From GCA-2746365 sp963711255 (GTDB lineage Bacteria; Pseudomonadota; Gammaproteobacteria; SZUA-229), in NCBI GenBank assembly GCA_963711255.1, contig CAVQDO010000003.1, positions 1 through 64,000 on the forward strand: a stretch of 64,000 nucleotides of DNA. Reading direction: 5' to 3'. The notes beneath the pieces were generated by a model that saw only the letters and a program-made list of their open reading frames with translations, did not search any database and was not told the DNA's origin. A program made the position numbers and the translations under genes. Positions 60,857-64,000 of the stretch are shown in pieces (the first letter of the stretch is position 1; every line of letters begins with the position of its first letter).

Positions 60857-61381
60857 TTATTGCCGGATAGTAAGCTGTTTTCCTTTTTGTATGATTTCAA
60901 AGTGTTTAAGAAAGCTCATACCAAGTAAAACTTCCTTGCCGGAGATATTGGTTAGTATGGTAGCGTTGACGTCATAGCGCTGGATTTCACCCAGCGCAAC
61001 ACTAGCAATTTTTGTTCGATAGGCCCTGGTGTTTCCATTGGCTGTTTTAATGACGATTGCCCGGCCTTTTTCAAGTCCAATATCATCGGCTAATGATTCA
61101 GGTATAGCAATATCACTGGCACCTGTGTCGAGAAGAAAGGTGACTTTGTGGTTGTTTATGGTTCCGCTGGAAACGTAATGCCCATAGACATTACGTTGTA
61201 GAACAATTTCTTTTTGTAGGCCGTTAATTGATGTGGTGACATTCTGGTTGGGATTGTTGCGCTGCGACACCAGGTAATCAAACATGCCGAATAGAACCAT
61301 CAGGAACAGTATCCATGCAATAACGGTCATTACTGTACCTGCACGGGAACTGAAGTCACGTTGATTGCTTAAGTTTTTCAT
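60857..61381 (-). CDS. Retropepsin-like aspartic protease, membrane-anchored
   Basis: 174 residues. One N-terminal helix (TVMTVIAWILFLMVLFGMFD) anchors a retropepsin-like domain with FLLDTGASDIAIPESLADDI (Asp85-Thr-Gly), AIVIKTANG and a late KEVLLGMSFLKHFEI. It matches the TIGR02281 clan AA family. The domain probably faces the periplasm. It is the last gene of the folM-PepSY-protease operon. Confidence 0.88.
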   Translation of the reverse strand: MKNLSNQRDFSSRAGTVMTVIAWILFLMVLFGMFDYLVSQRNNPNQNVTTSINGLQKEIVLQRNVYGHYVSSGTINNHKVTFLLDTGASDIAIPESLADDIGLEKGRAIVIKTANGNTRAYRTKIASVALGEIQRYDVNATILTNISGKEVLLGMSFLKHFEIIQKGKQLTIRQ

Positions 61382-61402
61382 TGGTTGCCTGGTGTTTCTT
61401 TT

Positions 61403-61690
61403 TTAGTCTTCCAGTTCTACTTTTAAAATGACGCCATCTTCGCCGATTTTTATTTCATACTCTTTGCCATTAATTAACTTACCTTCCAGTTCGTATATAA
61501 CGCTGTCTTTTTTAGTTTTGCGTTCTGCTTCTGTTAACGAGATACCGGGCAAGGTGTTTTGTACAATTGTAATAATGTTTGCCGGTACTTCAGATATGGG
61601 GATATCAGTTTCCTGTTCATGGTCGGAGCAGGCAATTAAACTGGTGGCCGCCAAAAGTACGGCAGATGTTTTGATGTAAATGTGATTCAT
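61403..61690 (-). CDS. PepSY-like lipoprotein
   Basis: 95 residues. The lipobox is LIAC (residues 18-21). ANIITIVQNTLPGISLTEAE and EYEIKIGEDGVILKVELED match a PepSY-like fold, a protease-inhibitory or signalling domain. It lies between folM and the retropepsin gene (14 and 21 bases), so an inhibitor-protease relationship is possible but unproven. Confidence 0.8.
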   Translation of the reverse strand: MNHIYIKTSAVLLAATSLIACSDHEQETDIPISEVPANIITIVQNTLPGISLTEAERKTKKDSVIYELEGKLINGKEYEIKIGEDGVILKVELED

Positions 61691-61704
61691 GTTTATCTCT
61701 TGTG

Positions 61705-62493
61705 TTAAATGTTAATGCTACGACCGCCGTCAACAGCGATTATCTGCCCGGTGATGTAATCGGCGTCCCTGATTAAAAACAGGATGGTTCTGGCTATATC
61801 TATGGGCTGGCCGGGCCGTTTTAAAGTTGTTCGCTCTAAAATAAGTTTTTTTGTATGCTCAGGCATGTCACCATCAGGCCCATTGCCGGCGGGCCATAAT
61901 ATAGCGCCGGGTGCGACACCGTTGACACGGATTTCAGGCCCCAGTTCTTTTGCCAGCGACATGGTCAGCATTGCCAGGCCTGCTTTTGCTGCGCAGTAGA
62001 CCGGGTGTTCTTTCATTGGCCGTTGAGCATGCACATCGACCATGTTAATAATGACGCCGTTGGTCTGCTTCAGGTAGGGTGCGGCCGCCTGGGAAAGAAA
62101 CAGCGGTGCCCTCATATTGCTATTGACCAGGTTGTTCCAGTCATCAAGAGTAATGCTGCCAATAGGTGTAGGGTAAAAGCTTGAGGCATTGTTGATCAGC
62201 ACATCAAGACGGCCCCAGCATGCATGCGCCTGCTCTATCAGCTGGTTATAAATTGTTTCAATGTTCAGGTCACCCTGAATAACTTTTGCCGAGTCAGAGC
62301 GTTGTTCGTTCAGTTCGCTGGCCAGGTTATCCGCTTCCTGTCGTGATAAGCGGCAATGTATGATGACATTGTAGCCTGCCAGGTGCAGCGTTCTTACGGT
62401 TTCAGCGCCAATGCGCTGTGCACCGCCGGTCACCAGCACACATTTTTCACCAACGGTTTCTGTCTGTGTGTTATTTGCGTTAGAATTATCCAT
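61705..62493 (-). CDS. folM: Pteridine reductase, FolM-like
   Basis: 262 residues, an SDR enzyme. LVTGGAQRIGAETVRTLHLA is the NADP site with the RxG pattern typical of pteridine reductases; VYCAAKAGLAMLTMSLAKEL has the catalytic Tyr and Lys, and IRVNGVAPGAILWP follows. It reduces dihydromonapterin or dihydrobiopterin. It heads a three-gene run with PepSY and retropepsin genes, and is divergent from midA. Confidence 0.9.
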   Translation of the reverse strand: MDNSNANNTQTETVGEKCVLVTGGAQRIGAETVRTLHLAGYNVIIHCRLSRQEADNLASELNEQRSDSAKVIQGDLNIETIYNQLIEQAHACWGRLDVLINNASSFYPTPIGSITLDDWNNLVNSNMRAPLFLSQAAAPYLKQTNGVIINMVDVHAQRPMKEHPVYCAAKAGLAMLTMSLAKELGPEIRVNGVAPGAILWPAGNGPDGDMPEHTKKLILERTTLKRPGQPIDIARTILFLIRDADYITGQIIAVDGGRSINI

Positions 62494-62579
62494 TGTTTTA
62501 CGGCCCGTTTATACGGTTCTTTTCTTGTTGAGATTGTAAGTAGCACTATATTCTCACATATCAAGATGCGGTTGCACCA

Positions 62580-63092
62580 TTGTTAGATAATCATGCTCAA
62601 GTCCTGCCTGATCCGGGCGCAGAGGCAAAAAATCAAAGTCAGTTGCTGATACAGTCCATCAGGGCTGCCTGCGGGAAAAATGACGGCTGGATAAAGTTCT
62701 CTGAATTTATGAATATAGCTTTGTACGAACCGGCTATAGGCTATTACAGCGGCGGTTTGCAAAAATTCGGTGAGCAGGGGGATTTTATTACTGCACCAGA
62801 AGTTTCCCCTTTGTTTGGCCAGTGTCTGGCAGGCCAGCTGGCGGAGGTTATTAATAATATTTGTTCTGTAACCAGGGAAAAAGTGTACCTGCTGGAGTTT
62901 GGTGCAGGCAGCGGCATACTGGCCGCCGATATATTGCTGCAGCTTGAAAAACAGGACAGTTTGCCCGAGCAATACCTGATAATTGAACTCAGTACAGAAT
63001 TAATGCAGCGGCAGAAAGAAACCATTCAAATGAAAGCCGCGCATCTGCTTGATAAGGTTCAATGGCTAAATGAATTGCCTGATTACTATTGA
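62580..63092 (+). CDS. MidA-type class I SAM methyltransferase, N-terminal part of a frameshifted gene
   Basis: 170 residues. The MidA pattern is plain: WIKFSEFMNIALYEPAIGYY, FGEQGDFITAPEVSPLFGQC, and LLEFGAGSGILAADILLQLE (SAM site). The frame stops at ELPDYY, where the 63070-63786 frame continues the family sequence. Joined, they give about 401 residues, a normal MidA length. MidA proteins methylate a complex I subunit in mitochondria; the bacterial substrate is unclear. The start is a TTG at 62580; no ATG is in frame. Confidence 0.88.
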   Translation: MLDNHAQVLPDPGAEAKNQSQLLIQSIRAACGKNDGWIKFSEFMNIALYEPAIGYYSGGLQKFGEQGDFITAPEVSPLFGQCLAGQLAEVINNICSVTREKVYLLEFGAGSGILAADILLQLEKQDSLPEQYLIIELSTELMQRQKETIQMKAAHLLDKVQWLNELPDYY

Positions 63093-63786
63093 TAATGCCG
63101 TTGTCGTGGCCAATGAAGTGCTTGATGCGATGCCGGTTGAATGTTTTAAAGTTACAGGGGAAAAAGAAGTTGAATCTTTGATGGTGGGCTTTGATGGCGA
63201 GGAACTGGTTTCCTGTTACCAGCCTGCTGAGAAAACGGTGAGCAGTAAAATTGCACAAATACAACAGCGTAGTGAATTTGTTTTTCCTGAAAACTATCAG
63301 TCAGAATATAATCCCGCGATCGCCGGCTGGTTAACTGCGCTAAGTAATAAAATCAATCGGCTGGTTATATTCCTGATTGATTATGGTTATAACGAACAGG
63401 AGTATTATCATACTGACCGGGATAAGGGTACCTTGATGTGTTATTACCAGCATCGGGCGCATGACAATTTTTTATGGTGGCCGGGGCTGCAGGATATAAC
63501 CGCTTTTGTTGATTTTACCGATGTGGCTTATAGTGCGCTCGACGCAGGTATGGAAGTTTCAGGCTATACTACACAGGCTGCATTTTTGTTAGCTAACGGA
63601 CTATCAGATCTACATGCTGCACAGGTTACTGATGAAGTGCAGCAGCAAGTTAAATTGTCTCAACAGATTAAAACCTTAACCCTGCCTACAGAAATGGGTG
63701 ACCGGTTTAAGGTTATGGCATTAACAAAAAATTACCAACAGCCAATTGCAGGTTTCTCCATGCTGGACCTGCGGAACAGGCTGTAA
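63070..63786 (+). CDS. MidA-type methyltransferase, C-terminal part of a frameshifted gene
   Basis: 238 residues. AVVVANEVLDAMPVECFKVT carries the MidA signature after the SAM site; YGYNEQEYYHTDRDKGTLMC and HRAHDNFLWWPGLQDITAFV follow. It is one base out of frame with the 62580 part, so the ATG at 63070 is probably not a real start. Confidence 0.88.
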   Translation: MNCLITIDNAVVVANEVLDAMPVECFKVTGEKEVESLMVGFDGEELVSCYQPAEKTVSSKIAQIQQRSEFVFPENYQSEYNPAIAGWLTALSNKINRLVIFLIDYGYNEQEYYHTDRDKGTLMCYYQHRAHDNFLWWPGLQDITAFVDFTDVAYSALDAGMEVSGYTTQAAFLLANGLSDLHAAQVTDEVQQQVKLSQQIKTLTLPTEMGDRFKVMALTKNYQQPIAGFSMLDLRNRL

Positions 63787-63806
63787 CAGACATTAGCTGT
63801 TTAACA

Positions 63807-63877
63807 GTAGGAGCGGAGTGTTCTCCGCGAACAGCTGGCATATGAGGACCTGATCACGGAATTCATTCCGCCCCTAC
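63807..63877. repeat. Palindromic repeat, family B
   Basis: An imperfect inverted repeat: GTAGGAGCGGAGTGTTCTCC near 63807 and CGGAATTCATTCCGCCCCTA at 63857-63876 are complementary at about 17 of 23 positions. It is unlike family A. This GTAGG(A/G)GCGGA type is common between genes of gammaproteobacteria. Confidence 0.65.
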
Positions 63878-63910
63878 ATGGTCAGGTATTAATTAATAAA
63901 AAGGTTTACA

Positions 63911-64000
63911 GTGGATATTATACAAATTATTGTTTTAGCGTTAGTGCAGGGGCTAACCGAATTTTTACCAATATCAAGCTCTGCCCATTTAATTTTAGTG
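63911..64000 (+). CDS. uppP: Undecaprenyl-diphosphatase, N-terminal 30 codons
   Basis: From a GTG at 63911 to the window end the frame gives VLALVQGLTEFLPISSSAHL, the first conserved motif of UppP/BacA, with the glutamate of LTEFLPISS. The enzyme recycles the peptidoglycan lipid carrier at the membrane. AAGG lies before the GTG. The rest is outside the window. Confidence 0.92.
   Translation, partial: MDIIQIIVLALVQGLTEFLPISSSAHLILV

Noticed and set aside
1..64000. Prophage, transposase, CRISPR array, rRNA or tRNA genes
   Set aside because: I looked for integrases, transposases, regular repeats with spacers, and tRNA-like cloverleafs and found none. The palindromic repeats carry no transposase.

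Overview
The window looks like chromosomal DNA of a free-living, signalling-rich gammaproteobacterium. The reasons are protein families and local gene order: Tex, HrpA, a YadG/YadH-type ABC exporter, a QmcA/NfeD pair, VF530, DUF2058 and Slp lipoproteins, rpmB-rpmG beside folB-folK, and FolM/MidA/UppP. DsrE-, TusA- and DsrE2-type proteins hint at cytoplasmic and periplasmic sulfur trafficking. I see no rRNA, tRNA, CRISPR array, prophage or insertion sequence.

Layout. 1-11.9 kb: an FG-GAP repeat lipoprotein cut by the window edge, a GAF/HD-GYP protein, a SIMPL protein, a GNAT enzyme, tex with an orphan PDC sensor and a macro-domain enzyme, a membrane-anchored Hsp20, and small proteins (OsmC-like, GFA, DUF503). 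12-17.1 kb: a substrate-binding lipoprotein overlapping a hybrid histidine kinase, then a lipase-maturation-factor-like membrane protein. 17.4-20.8 kb: an amino-acid dehydrogenase, a CDP-alcohol phosphatidyltransferase next to a CarS (CDP-archaeol synthase)-like cytidylyltransferase, and a divergent EEP phosphodiesterase. 20.8-28.4 kb: HDOD and REC-GGDEF-EAL signalling proteins, an epsilon-type malate:quinone oxidoreductase, a cNMP-binding protein, pyruvate kinase and a PilH-like regulator. 28.6-39.3 kb: hrpA, two Slp lipoproteins, a GPWNN-repeat secreted protein, a second hybrid kinase with a built-in substrate-binding domain, yadG/yadH and a decayed receiver domain. 39.5-49.7 kb: CBS, VF530, cvfB, LysR, DsrE, amine oxidase, cupin, DUF2058, a frameshifted third hybrid kinase and a dimeric dUTPase. 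49.7-64 kb: ppk2, qmcA/nfeD, transglutaminase-like/DUF350, rpmB-rpmG, folB-folK-tusA-like, LysR/DsrE2/DUF2892, an MscS channel, a DUF4136 lipoprotein, a folM-PepSY-retropepsin operon, a frameshifted midA and the start of uppP.

How the parts fit. Three hybrid kinases, HD-GYP, GGDEF-EAL, HDOD, PilH-like and cNMP/CBS proteins make this a dense sensory region. Two FNR/Dnr-like boxes (TTGAT-N4-GTCAA and TTGAC-N4-GTCAA) lie about 65-70 bases ahead of the cNMP and CBS genes, suggesting redox or oxygen control. The leads I would follow first are the CarS-like/CDP-alcohol transferase pair, the substrate-binding-protein/kinase pair, the membrane-anchored Hsp20, and two independent single-base frameshifts (hybrid kinase and midA) that are either real decay or assembly errors. 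Small palindromic repeats of two families are scattered between genes.
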